A stretch of DNA of 12,149 nucleotides, from the NCBI GenBank assembly GCA_000697335.1, contig JNEM01010617.1, positions 1 through 12,149 on the forward strand, written 5' to 3'. The position numbers were made by a program, and so were the translations under genes. Positions 1 to 9,678 of the stretch are shown in pieces. A model generated the notes under the pieces. The model was not told the origin of the DNA and made no database searches. It saw nothing but the letters and a program-made list of their open reading frames with translations. The DNA is from Conidiobolus incongruus B7586 (Eukaryota > Entomophthoromycota > Entomophthoromycetes > Entomophthorales > Conidiobolaceae). The first letter of the stretch is position 1. Every line of letters begins with the position of its first letter.

Positions 1-1706
1 ATTTAATTATATATTTAGATTAAACCATAGTTAATGAAATATTATATATTTTTAAAATTAATTTAATTATTTCAATAAAACTAACTAAACTAATCAATAT
101 GACTCTTTTTATTCCTTTTAATATTTTGTCATTTTTTAATTATTATTGATTATTATTATTTTCTAAGCTTTAAATTTGCTTTAATTAATAATATTTTCTT
201 ATTCATAGTATCTAGAAATACTGGATAATATAATTATATTAATTAATTTTATATTTAAATAAACTCATTAATATATCAAATTATTAATTTTATTATTGAT
301 TCAAGTCTTCCTTTATAATATATTTGTTATATCATTTAAGTTTGTTATATTAATTAATTCTATATTTTATTGTAGTTTTTTTAAATTTAAATAAGCTATT
401 AAGAATATATTAGACAGTATAATATTTATATATATTTTCAAATACTCAAAAAATAATATTAAAAAATAAATCAATAGATTATATGGAATAAACTTTAGTA
501 AATTAATGAAATTAATTTTATTTAGATTTTTATTTAGTTTTAAAAATTTAAATTATAGGATTATATAAAAAAATTTCTAAAATAATCTTTTAACTGGTAT
601 ATTTTTTAACTCTTTAAATATATTATTGTTGAATATTGGAAAATAGTAACTTATATAATAAATAAATAAATTTAAATATTAAAAAATAAAATAATAAATC
701 TAATTTTTATAATTTTAATTAATAAAGATATTAATAAAAATAAATCTATAATAAAATATTATAAAACGAAATTAGAATTTTGAAAATAATTTTATATAAT
801 CAACTGTTATTCTTAATTATAAGATTAAATTATAAGAGTTTAACAATATAATATTTTTATGAATAAGAAAGATTTTGGAATATAACCTAAGTCAAGTTTT
901 AACTATTTAAAAAACTGTTTCTTATTTATTGTTACATATATTTCTATTTTCCTGAATATGGTTTAATTTCATAAAATTTATGTTAAATAATATATTTCAA
1001 TTTAAAATCTAAAATGTAAAATAAATATATTTTGTTGATTTTGATAATATCCATATAAAAATTTTAAATTGTTTATTATACAATATATATATTATTGGTT
1101 TTTTATCATTCTTATTAACCTAATGATATATATTTAATTGAAATTTACTATATATAAAGATATATACTATTGAAATAGCCTAAATCTCTAAAGGTTATAA
1201 TATCAATTGCTATTAAATACAAATCCAATATATATAAATATTATGAAAAGCAGAGATAAAATGCATTAATATGTCTTTGTTATTTGACTAAATATTTTGT
1301 AATATGTTTTATATTTTGTATTCAATAATTTAATATATAAATATTAATACTATTATTTATTAACCTGGATCATATCCTGAGAGAGTTTATTTAATATGAA
1401 TTAATCAGGGTATTCTTATAGTTAGCTGGAGATTTTGATGTCAGGAAAACATTAAAATACTAAATTAAATATATAATTTGAGTTAGTAAACTTTGGAGAT
1501 ATTAACATTGATAATAACCATAAATCCATTTGAGCTTATTATATTAACCAAAAACATTAAAAACTACGGTTTATCATATTGTTATTTTAGATTATCTTTC
1601 AAATGTGATTGTATATCTTTAAAATTTGATTTCAATTTTTTGTACAAATCTTTTTCAATCAAAATTAGTTCAATTAGTTTATTAGTATATGATTTATGTT
1701 TATAAT

Positions 1707-1740
1707 ATGAAAAATATCGATATTTACAGACATTTTTCAT
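1707..1740. repeat. Nested palindrome upstream of PEX3
   Basis: A 9-bp inverted repeat, ATGAAAAAT (1707-1715) and ATTTTTCAT (1732-1740), surrounds and partly overlaps a perfect 14-bp palindrome, AAATATCGATATTT (1712-1725). The arms and palindrome were read directly. A DNA-binding-protein site or a hairpin in the PEX3 5' region is inference. AT-rich DNA makes short dyads common, but the central ATCGAT makes this one less trivial. Confidence 0.4.
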
Positions 1741-1786
1741 TATTACATATTCATATGCTATTTGATAAAAAATGAGATTATTAGAT

Positions 1787-1794
1787 TGACGTCA
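1787..1794. promoter_or_regulatory. CRE-like site TGACGTCA
   Basis: A perfect 8-bp ATF/CREB palindrome lies about 175 bp upstream of the chosen PEX3 start. Fungal bZIP factors of the ATF/CREB class bind this sequence. It stands out because CG-containing 8-mers are rare in the surrounding A/T sequence. Function is inferred from position and match only. Confidence 0.4.
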
Positions 1795-1832
1795 GATTTT
1801 TAATAAATCAAAATATTATTAAAGGAGATGAT

Positions 1833-1837
1833 CCAAT
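1833..1837 (+). promoter_or_regulatory. CCAAT box
   Basis: CCAAT on the + strand (in the context GATCCAATCT) lies about 130 bp upstream of the PEX3 start, a usual distance for a HAP/NF-Y complex site in fungal promoters. The match is short, so it is only suggestive. Confidence 0.3.
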
Positions 1838-1968
1838 CTAAACCATAATAAAAAATCAATTTATATCCATTTATTAAATTCTATTAAAAATTGCAACAGT
1901 CCCAAACATTATACTTATTAATAGCTAATATAAATTATAAAATTCAAAATATCAGTCAGTTTATGATC

Positions 1969-3422
1969 ATGTTTCAAAGAGTGATCGATTTCTTTTATAA
2001 GAGACGTCGAGGTTTCATATATTCCGCGGGTCTTGTAGCTATATTGTATTATAGTTTAAGTTATTTGAAATCTAAATTGTTGGATTATCGCTCCAAAGCT
2101 AATCAGAGTAGAATCGCTAAAGAGAAGTAAGCTATTTTTCGAGTTATTTAATTTTATCAATACCTAAAAATATTTTTAACTTCAATTTAATAGTTTGAAG
2201 AAGCGATTTGAACAAAATCAAGAAGATTGTCTATTTACTATTGCAACATTTTTACCTCATTTATCTCGCCAATGTTTGGAAATTTATGATGTTGAAAGTA
2301 TTAAAGCTCAATTAAATCAAATGAAAAAGGGTTCTATTTCTCCTATGGTCAACTCTACTGGTAGTTTGTCAGGAGATGATAATGCAAATCCAGAAGAATC
2401 TCTTAAAGCTTCAGCATCTGGGAAAACTAAAGTTGAGCTTTGGAACGAAATTAAGGACTTGAGTAATTATATTAGTTGACAATTTATAATTTTTTTCAAC
2501 TAACATTCATTTAGGCTTTATCAGAAATTTTGTAGCAATTCATTTATTAGCTTTATTATCCATATTTATCCATATTCAAATTAATATGGTAGGCAGACTA
2601 ATTTATATTGAATCGGTAATCGGTGAAGCAAATGAAAGTGTTGAACAGTTCAACACTTCCACTCCTTCCAAAGTCTCTTATGAAACTCAAAAGCAATATC
2701 TTTCATTCTCTTGGTGGTTCGTCAACAAAGGCTGGAAGTCTCTCGGCACCAAGATCCAGGACATCATCGTGCGTGAGCTTGAATCTTTGAACATTCGTGA
2801 ACGTTTAACATATCAACAACTCTGGGAAATTATCAATCAGTTGAGAAATAAATTGGAAGATGAAGTATTTGATCAAAAGCATGTGATATTAGAATCACTC
2901 ATGCCAAACGATTTCGAAGGGGAAAAGGAGGTGATCAGTCAATTAGGTGGTCAACCCTTACCCGATAATTTCGAAATGGATCCCAATTTGAGAAGGCTTT
3001 TAGATGAAACTAAAGATTTTATCGAATGGTAAATATAAATTTCTTAGAAATTTATTAAAATGTCTAATGAATTTTATTATATAGTCAAGATTTCGATTCA
3101 ATCCGTCTCAAATTGATTGATAGCTTATTCAATGTTTTCGACACCGAAGTGAGACAAAATATTTTCAATGCTCAACCTCCTAGTGACTCAGCTCAAGCTA
3201 TGGATTTGGCATTACCACTCCCTAAAATCTTGCCAATATTATCCAATTTATTAGGCCCCATATTGGAACAGGAAGATAATTTATATTTAAAGGTAGTTGC
3301 TAGTTTTAAATTTGCATGAATTTAAATTGATTAAACAATTATTTTAGGAAATTTCCAAAGTGAAATCTTTACAAGCTTTTTCAGCAATTATTTACTCGAG
3401 TTTTCAATATTATGAAGATTGA
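1969..3422 (+). CDS. PEX3: Peroxisomal biogenesis factor 3 (peroxin-3), five exons
   Basis: PEX3 anchors in the peroxisomal (or pre-peroxisomal ER) membrane and docks the import receptor PEX19, so that peroxisomal membrane proteins are inserted. Exons read as 1969-2126, 2194-2462, 2515-3028, 3085-3292 and 3348-3422, giving 407 aa (human PEX3 is 373, yeast 441). All introns are GT-AG, 67, 52, 56 and 55 nt, and the joins keep frame. The N-terminus has the basic targeting cluster KRRR (11-14) and one membrane segment (about 16-33). RFEQNQEDC, then VELWNEIKDLS with Trp136 in the place of the conserved PEX19-contact Trp, then IRNFVAIHLLALLSIFIHIQ, LDETKDFIE and a LALPLPKILPIL segment follow the family order. 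Residues 99-129 form a Ser/Asn/Gly-rich loop insertion. The ATG at 1969 is preferred over 1963 because it aligns without gaps to animal PEX3 and has A at -3; starting at 1963 would add two residues. Confidence 0.95.
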
Positions 3423-3756
3423 TTAAAATTATTTCTTTTAAAATTTATATCGATAATTATTATAATTTTTTTATAACATTTCATATTTTTAAAATTTATT
3501 TTTTATTTTATACAAAAAATACTCACAAATATAGTTTTATATTTTTTAAATTGAAATTATTATTATTTGTTAAAGAGTTTATCCCACAATTTTAGTATTA
3601 AATTTGATATCTTTTTAAACCTATTTGAGGTTGAATTAATAATTTTTTTAACTCTTATATTTAATTATTATTAAAATATATTTTTAATAATTTCATTATA
3701 TTTATCAAATTTGAATATTAACATTAATAATAATTAAATAATAAAAATAATATAAA
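3423..3756. other. PEX3-BFR2 intergenic spacer
   Basis: This 334-nt AT-rich gap must hold the PEX3 3' end and the BFR2 promoter, since both genes read rightward. No clear AATAAA follows PEX3 closely; the only good match (3740-3745) sits just before the BFR2 ATG. No open frame of note was found. Confidence 0.6.
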
Positions 3757-4455
3757 ATGGGTAAAAAGGCAAAAAATTTGTTAGAAGAGTTATCCAATCT
3801 TAATGAAGTGAGACCTAAAGGTATTTTATTTAATTTTATATTTTTCAAAATAAAATATTAATAAATATAAAATAGATTTCGACCCAGAAGATCTTCATTT
3901 TAAAAACGGTGGTGGAGATGACGGTGGTAATGATAGTGATAATTCCGAAGATTTAGAAGCTGGTAGAAGTCATTACGTTCAAGTTGGGTAATTTTAATTT
4001 AATTTAATTTTTTATGGTTTTTAATGTTTTTAATTATTTAGTAAGAGTAAACTGAGAATGAATCAGGAATTGGAATTGCCTAAGGGCAAGGCTTATCAAG
4101 GTACTAAGATCAGCAGAAAGGGTTGGTTTGGGGGTGAGTCTGAAAGTGAAGAGGATGAGGAAGAAGAAGAACTGGAAAATGTTTTGAGTAATGGTTTTGA
4201 TGATGAAGATGAGGATGAAGATGAGGATGAGGATGAGGATGAGGATGAGGATGAGGATGAGGATGATGACGATGACGATGATATTGAAGATGATGACGAT
4301 CAAGATGATCAACTTGAAAATACTTTGAGTAATGGTCTTGATGATGAGGAAGACGTCGAAGAAGAAAGTGAAGAAGTTGAAGATGACGAAGATGCTGAAT
4401 TAAATGGTTTATCAAATGGCATCAATGGTTATTCTGATGAAGAGGATGATGATAG

Positions 4456-4486
<31 letters not shown>

Positions 4487-5485
4487 ACTGACAATGACAC
4501 AATAGCCCAGTTGCAAAAATTCCAATCTCAAGAAAAGGAATTAATTCAAACTTTACACAAAAACACTATTCAAGATTCTGATAAAGGTAAACATGTCTTA
4601 AACCAGCTCAGCTTTTGGGAAAGTGCGTTGGGCATCCGTATTCAATTCCAAAAAATTGTCCAGAGCATAAATCAGCTTCCCGTCTCTCATGAAGGTGAAT
4701 TTGATTGGGATGTTTCAGAGAATCAGGAAACTATCGATAGCTTGGTCCAATTAATTAATCAACTTATGAAGCTTCGCGTTGATCTTGCCTTCAAATTCAT
4801 GAGTGAAGAAAACAAATTTGAAGGACTCGAAAAACGTTCATTCGAATCCACTGAAAAAGATGATCTTTGGGAAGATATCAGCAGTCTATACGACATCTTT
4901 TTAAAGCACCATGAAGGTGTAGTTGATAAGTGGCACTCCAAAGTGCAACTCGGTAACACTTTACCTCTTCAGAAAAAGTTCCGTTCTCTTGATCAGAGCA
5001 TCAGTCAACAAGTAGATCAAATGATGATGGATTCCGATCGTCTCATTGCCAGATCTCGAACCAATCGTTCCAACCAACCTATCATTGGCCACACTGGTGA
5101 AAGCAACGAAATCGACCAAATTTATGACGATGGTGACTTCTACCAGCAACTCTTGCGAGAATTTATCGAAAGTCGTATGACCGATCACGATGCCAACGGT
5201 GTCGGTCTCAGATGGATGGCTACGAAACGCGCTAAACAAAGAAAAGTCGTTGATACCAAAGCCAGTAAAGGCCGTAAATTGCGTTACCAAGTTCATGAAA
5301 AATTGGAAAATTTTATGGTCCCCATTCATGATGGCACTTGGCATGATAGTAAAATTGACGAATTATTCGGCAGTTTATTGGGTAACAAGTTCTCTCTTTC
5401 AGAGGAAACTAACCAAGACCAAGAAGATAACCAGGCCGAAGATGAAGTTACAGTGGCGGATGATGGTCTTAGAATTTTTGGCTAG
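3757..5485 (+). CDS. BFR2: BFR2/AATF (Che-1) family ribosome biogenesis protein, three exons
   Basis: Bfr2/AATF is a nucleolar component of the small-subunit processome needed for early 18S rRNA processing; in yeast it acts with Enp2 and Lcp5. Exons are 3757-3820, 3876-3987 and 4042-5485, joined by GT-AG introns of 55 and 54 nt, giving 539 aa (yeast 534, human 560). The N-terminus carries the family blocks KDFDPED (from residue 21), HYVQVGKSKLR and KISRKGWFG. Residues about 91-212 are a huge Asp/Glu tract with repeats. The AATF/Che-1 domain spans roughly 215-360 (for example LGIRIQFQKIVQSINQLP). The C-terminal TRAUB domain (about 421-500) has DDGDFYQQLLREFI and VDTKASKGRKLRY (462-474), then KLENFMVP and ELFGSLLG. 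Start context ATAAAATGG is good. The long antisense frames opposite this gene mirror its repeats and are not genes. Confidence 0.96.
4202..4261 (+). repeat. In-frame GATGAG hexamer array inside BFR2
   Basis: Ten consecutive 6-bp units encode alternating Asp-Glu. Units one and three are GATGAA; the rest are GATGAG, with the last seven (4220-4261) perfect. The array is in frame with BFR2 exon 3, so changes in copy number alter only the length of the acidic tract. Confidence 0.9.
4457..4486 (+). repeat. In-frame (GAT)10 trinucleotide repeat inside BFR2
   Basis: Ten uninterrupted GAT codons encode ten Asp residues near the end of the BFR2 acidic region. The pure codon run suggests recent slippage; mixed GAT/GAC would be expected under purely protein-level conservation. 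Confidence 0.9.
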
Positions 5486-6282
5486 TTTCCACTCAATTAT
5501 AGACTAATTTAAAAAATGTAAATTAACACTTATATCATTAACTGTTTGGATTATTACTAAATTTAATAGAATTAATAAATTATTTTTTATCAATATTATC
5601 TATTATTAATATTTCATTTGCTTTGATTTTGATTCAAGATAATTCTTTAATGTTTCATTATCAACAAAATAATTTGAAATTTCAAAATATAATATCATGT
5701 CAGAAATAAATAATTAGTTTTTAAATAAAATTTAAATCAACCATCTTTATATATATGTTAAAATATTTAAATTTAATTAATTCACTTGTCAAATAATCAA
5801 TAAATGATATTATTTTAATAATTTTTAATGAATTTTATTAGTATTTTTAAATTATATTGTCATTTTAATTTTTAAAAGTTTACATTAATTATATATATTA
5901 AATATGATACCAACAACAATGTAAAAATTAAATTTTAGCTATTTTCATAATGAATATTGATTAGAAACTATCATAATATTCAGATTAATTGATCAATTTT
6001 AAAAATTAAAAGGGTAAATTTTCCGAACATCACTAATAAAGTAACATAACTACTTAAATTAGTAAAAGATTTGTTTTAAGAATGAAGAAAATTTAGTAAT
6101 TTTTATAAAATGGCTGAAAATGTTTAAATTAACAATATAATCGTAGAGATTATATGGCTCAGTAACTATAAAAAATTATCGTTTGATTGTTATTAGCCTC
6201 AGTCTATTATGCAAATAATTGAGTATTTAATTCTGGTTGATTCCTATGAATTTCAATTCAATATATTGATAATAATATTAAG
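5486..6282. other. AT-rich spacer between BFR2 and the His-rich secreted protein gene
   Basis: No gene was found. An AATAAA lies near the left end (listed separately). The right part, about 5990-6280, is less monotonous and probably contains the promoter and leader of the 6283 gene. It includes an ACTATAAAAAATTA TATA-like run near 6166 and two tiny ATG frames (6110, Met-Ala-Glu-Asn-Val-stop; 6154, Met-Ala-Gln-stop). These would be upstream ORFs if transcription starts before them; the transcription start is not visible. Confidence 0.5.
5574..5579 (+). terminator. Candidate poly(A) signal for BFR2
   Basis: AATAAA lies 89 nt after the BFR2 stop. It is the first exact hexamer seen downstream, but AT-rich DNA yields it often by chance. 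Confidence 0.35.
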
Positions 6283-6717
6283 ATGGTTCAGTTTAAATGG
6301 CCAATTGTGGCAATTACTCTCAATTTATTTTATGTTGGAGCCCTAAGAGTTCCTGTTGAAGGTCTGCCAGTTCCTGATTTGCCCTTGAATGACTTACCTA
6401 TCGACAGATTACCTCTTCCACATATGCACCGTGGTCATCATGGTGAAGGATATGGGAAGGATTGCCATGGATTACTTGGGGGCCTTGTGTCAACCTTGGG
6501 ACTTGATAAAATTGTAGGGTGTCTTGATCTAGGAATTGGTTCAGGCGATCATCATCACCGCCACCACCATCACCATCCCGATGTCGTTATAGAAGAAGAT
6601 CCCGATTACGAGAAAGATACCTCTCAAAGTGCTGAGACGTTTAAACTCGATTTTAATGAACATTTGAGTGAAGAATCGTCCTCGAATGCTTTTGATGAAG
6701 AAGAAACATTTGATTAA
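6283..6717 (+). CDS. Small secreted His-rich protein with LP-type pentapeptide repeats
   Basis: Not a family I recognise. A single-exon 144-aa frame starts with an ATG and ends with a TAA-TAA double stop. The N-terminus looks like a signal peptide: Lys5, then a hydrophobic core from Trp6 to about Ala20. Residues 27-46 are four back-to-back pentapeptides GLPVP, DLPLN, DLPID, RLPLP. A His/Gly patch follows (47-58), then a central region with the only two cysteines (Cys61, Cys80) around a hydrophobic Gly-Leu segment, which could form one disulfide. Residues 90-98 are eight His and one Arg, a possible metal-binding patch. The tail (100-144) is strongly acidic. The composition is far from random AT-driven frames and AATAAA follows the stop closely, so it is probably a real gene. 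Export to the wall or medium is inferred; the function is unknown. Confidence 0.8.
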   Translation: MVQFKWPIVAITLNLFYVGALRVPVEGLPVPDLPLNDLPIDRLPLPHMHRGHHGEGYGKDCHGLLGGLVSTLGLDKIVGCLDLGIGSGDHHHRHHHHHPDVVIEEDPDYEKDTSQSAETFKLDFNEHLSEESSSNAFDEEETFD

Positions 6718-6729
6718 TAATTACTTGCA

Positions 6730-6735
6730 AATAAA
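6730..6735 (+). terminator. Poly(A) signal after the His-rich secreted protein gene
   Basis: AATAAA begins 13 nt after the first stop of the 6283-6717 gene, implying a very short 3' UTR. The same close placement is seen after the 9744-9989 gene. Confidence 0.45.
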
Positions 6736-8063
6736 TTTCATAATAATATTTCGTTATTAGTTTAAATATCAATAGTATTAATAAATTATAAATAACTTTG
6801 TTTAATTCTGATTTTAATGTGTATATATAATAATTTTTTATTTAGTATTCTGTTAAATTTCATAATATAATATAGAATATTAATATTACTTTATAATTTA
6901 AATAATGGGAATTTTTTGCAATTGAAAAAAAATAAATATTTGAATATATAAAAAGTAAAAATAAATATATAATATAAAATTAATAATTTATTTTATTTCT
7001 AATAACTTTTTAATATACTTTTAGCAAAGATCTAACACTTAAAAAATAATTCTTTTTATTAAAAACAAAAATTTAATGTTTTATAAACTAATTAAATTTT
7101 CCTGTAGAAATTTTTTTTCTTACAAGCTAGTTTTTTAATTGCTTAAAACAATTATAATTACATAAGTTATAATCTAAAGAATATATTAGATGCAGTAGTT
7201 TTTTCCAGTTATTTTTAATTAAAAAGTTTTTTATAACTTTAAATTTATGTATTTTATAATTATTATATAAAATAATAAATTTTCATAAATTATATTAAGA
7301 ATATTAATTAGAAATAATTTTATTTAAAAAAAATATAAAGTTTATTATTAATTAATTTTCTTTTAAAAATTAAATAAGAATAGTATATGTTATTATAATT
7401 TATTATAACAATTAACATTTGTATATTAATAAAGTATTTATTTAAAGAAATTTATAAAAGAGGTTAATTTAACTTAATTTAACACTTTGATTTATATTTT
7501 AATAAAAGATTATATAAAAAAATTTAAGATTCATTAATTATAATAATTTACTATCAAAACTTTAGTTTTTAATTATACTTTAGTAAATTTTATTTAATAA
7601 TAGTTATTTTAACTTTTTTTAAGTTTTAGTTAAATTATAAAGTATTTATTTTATATTTTTATTAATTAATTTTAATTTAAACTTTAATATATATAAAATA
7701 CTTATGTAACTAATATAAAAATATCTTAATTATTATTTAACTAAAATAAAAAGGTACTTTTAAATATAATTTTTCACTTTATTAACAATTAAAAAAATAA
7801 TAGTTGAAATTAATCTTTTAAATTTTAACAAGTTTTAGATAGTTTCTTTTTTAACCTTAAAGTAATTTACCTAGCAATAAATTATTAATTTAAATAATGT
7901 TTCATTATTAAAAGCTGCTTATAAATTTTAAATGATTTTAAAGGGTTTGTGGTTAAGTTTAACCAATACTAAAATAAAAGACTTTTAATAGTTATTATTT
8001 AATTTAAGCATAATTAAATTAAATAACCAATTTTAAAAAGTTAATTTTTTAATCAAAAAAACT

Positions 8064-8066
<3 letters not shown>

Positions 8067-8095
<29 letters not shown>
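8067..8095. repeat. (AT)n dinucleotide microsatellite
   Basis: An unbroken alternating AT tract of 29 nt lies in the gene desert. It is likely length-variable between strains; no function is implied. Confidence 0.95.
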
Positions 8096-8098
<3 letters not shown>

Positions 8099-8400
8099 CA
8101 AAACTATTTATTTTCCTATTTGTTTTGTATATATTTTTTTATTTGAAACTAATAATATGTTTGAAAAATTCAAAATTAAAAAATTTCACATTTCTTCAAT
8201 TCTATGGTAATAATAAAACAAATTAAGATAAGTCCAACAAATTAAATAACAAGATTAATAATAAAATTGAATAGTTTATGATAGATATATTATCAAAGAT
8301 TACTATAATCAATAAAATATTTTATTGAATATTATTTAAAAAGGTGTAAGAAGTAAAATACACAAACAATTCATTAGATTGTCAAATTATATCTAAAATC

Positions 8401-8503
8401 AATAAAGAAAAGGAGAGATAGTGGAATGGTCTGAAGCACCAAATTAAAGCAATCCTCTGTTGTGAATAGTGCTTGCTTTTATCTAATTTAATTAATTTTT
8501 TTT
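8401..8503 (+). other. More complex islet with competing hairpins and a T-run
   Basis: A short, relatively G/C-containing islet lies inside the AT desert. AAGCAC (8434-8439) can pair with GTGCTT (8469-8474), and AAAGCAA (8446-8452) with TTGCTTT (8473-8479). The two stems share two bases and so cannot both form fully. Eight T residues follow at 8496-8503, as at an RNA polymerase III stop. It could be a small RNA gene, but no tRNA A/B boxes, snoRNA box pairs or snRNA sequence could be recognised, so this is only a candidate. Confidence 0.2.
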
Positions 8504-9610
8504 CTAGAATGGATATAACATTAAATTTATTATATAATTTAGCCTTCATAACATACTTTATTTTTAGATATAATAACAGTATATCTTTATATATGTTTGA
8601 AAATATATATCACAAACCTTCACATTATATGTATTTCATAGTTAAAATTTACAAAAAATTTTAACAAGTTAATTGTATTTAAATAATTAAATATGATAAA
8701 ATAGATTTTAATTAATATAATAAATGTAATAGCTGTATAACATTTGATCTATTTTAAATACTATTTAATTTTGAATATAGTAATCTTTAAATTAAATTAT
8801 TAAATATTTAATAATATTTTGGTAGCTGATAAAAAATATGACAATAAATTAAAGTGTAATTTTATAAAAATACACTAGTATTTAATTGAATTATACATAT
8901 ATTTCTAGAAAAATTGAACAATTTATTTTGATTATACTGAATATATTCATCGTTTTCGAGTCTATGGTTTGTTTTAATTGTAACTTCAATCTTTGTATAC
9001 CATAGTGAGATTATTGTTTAATAAGATATTTGTTTAGAATTGAATTGATATTATAACACTGGTGTTCATTTTAAAATTTAATTTAATTATAGTGTTATTT
9101 GAGATCAACTATAAATTTAACTTTATTAATTACTAAACCTAAATAATTATTAATCAACTAGTTACTGTTAATATCAACTTGATTTAAAAATAAATTTTAA
9201 AAATTGACTATAAGCAATAACCTTTTGGTGTTCAAATTCCAAAAATTTGATTTAATTTTTATTTGAATAAAAAATTCAAGACAATAATCAGTTAATCATA
9301 AATATATGACAGTATGTATTTGGAATGATTATAAGCTCAACACTTTAGTATAGATATTCGATAACAATTAAACTATCATTTCTGATTATTTTGTTTAAAT
9401 TACTGGATATTAATTATTTGATGATTTTGCAAAACAAATGTTATGAAACTCAATGAAGTTTTATGACGAGTCTAGCTCCTAAAATATGGCAAAGTGCTAA
9501 TGACTAGGTAATAGAGACTAAGATAGATAAAAAATCAAGTAAAAATAATATAAGCTCTTCCATTATTTAAATATCAATAAATTTTAAACGATGCCACAAC
9601 TCATCAACAA

Positions 9611-9675
9611 CTTCAAATTGAAGCTCAGCCAACTAAAATTTATCGAATCAATTATATTAAAATAGCAATTTGAAG
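9611..9675. promoter_or_regulatory. Inverted repeat CTTCAAATTG / CAATTTGAAG upstream of the 9744 gene
   Basis: A perfect 10-bp inverted pair lies at 9611-9620 and 9666-9675, with 45 nt between. The left arm continues into its own dyad, CTTCAA-A-TTGAAG (9611-9623). The right arm ends 68 nt before the ATG at 9744 and is followed by TATAAATT at 9679-9686. Two copies of one site in opposite orientation, next to a TATA-like box, would suit a promoter; the role is inferred. Confidence 0.35.
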
Positions 9676-9678
9676 AAG

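Larger units (their letters stand above)
1..1968. other. AT-rich non-coding stretch upstream of PEX3
   Basis: No gene could be supported here. The sequence is almost entirely A/T with frequent stops in all frames; a 70-codon open frame at 1493-1705 has no ATG and an AT-driven Ile/Leu/Phe/Lys composition, so it is not called. A slightly more complex patch lies around 1363-1440, with a small dyad (GGAT, 3 nt, ATCC) near 1368. The last 260 bases hold the likely PEX3 promoter, with the palindrome, CRE-like and CCAAT elements listed separately. Confidence 0.7.

Noticed and set aside
236-367. 21-nt direct repeat with one mismatch (236-256 and 347-367)
   Set aside because: Made only of A and T apart from one C in the second copy; such matches are expected by chance here.
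1493-1705. 70-codon open frame in the left spacer
   Set aside because: No ATG at its start, and an Ile/Leu/Phe/Ser/Lys composition expected from AT-rich DNA; no motif or neighbouring splice logic.
4034-4415. Antisense frames rich in Ile/Leu or in His-Pro repeats
   Set aside because: They are mirror translations of the GAT/GAG repeats in BFR2; the sense frame has the conserved family domains.
4759-5344. Antisense open frames opposite BFR2 exon 3
   Set aside because: They overlap the conserved AATF and TRAUB coding sequence and have no recognisable content of their own.
5190-5507. Second + strand frame overlapping the end of BFR2
   Set aside because: It is an out-of-frame reading of the TRAUB-domain coding region.
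6209-6216. ATGCAAAT octamer upstream of the 6283 gene
   Set aside because: The octamer is a known element for animal POU factors; there is no reason to expect that role in a fungus.
7649-7659. Match to the budding yeast ARS consensus
   Set aside because: An 11-bp A/T consensus is expected by chance many times in this composition, and the organism is probably not a budding yeast.
8509-8664. 51-codon ATG frame, hydrophobic and Tyr/Ile/Asn-rich
   Set aside because: Composition matches translated random A/T sequence; no signal peptide pattern, motif or poly(A) context convinced me.
9463-9558. Short ATG frame with one internal stop in a more complex patch
   Set aside because: Only 14 codons before the stop and no resemblance to the neighbouring secreted proteins; probably part of the promoter region.
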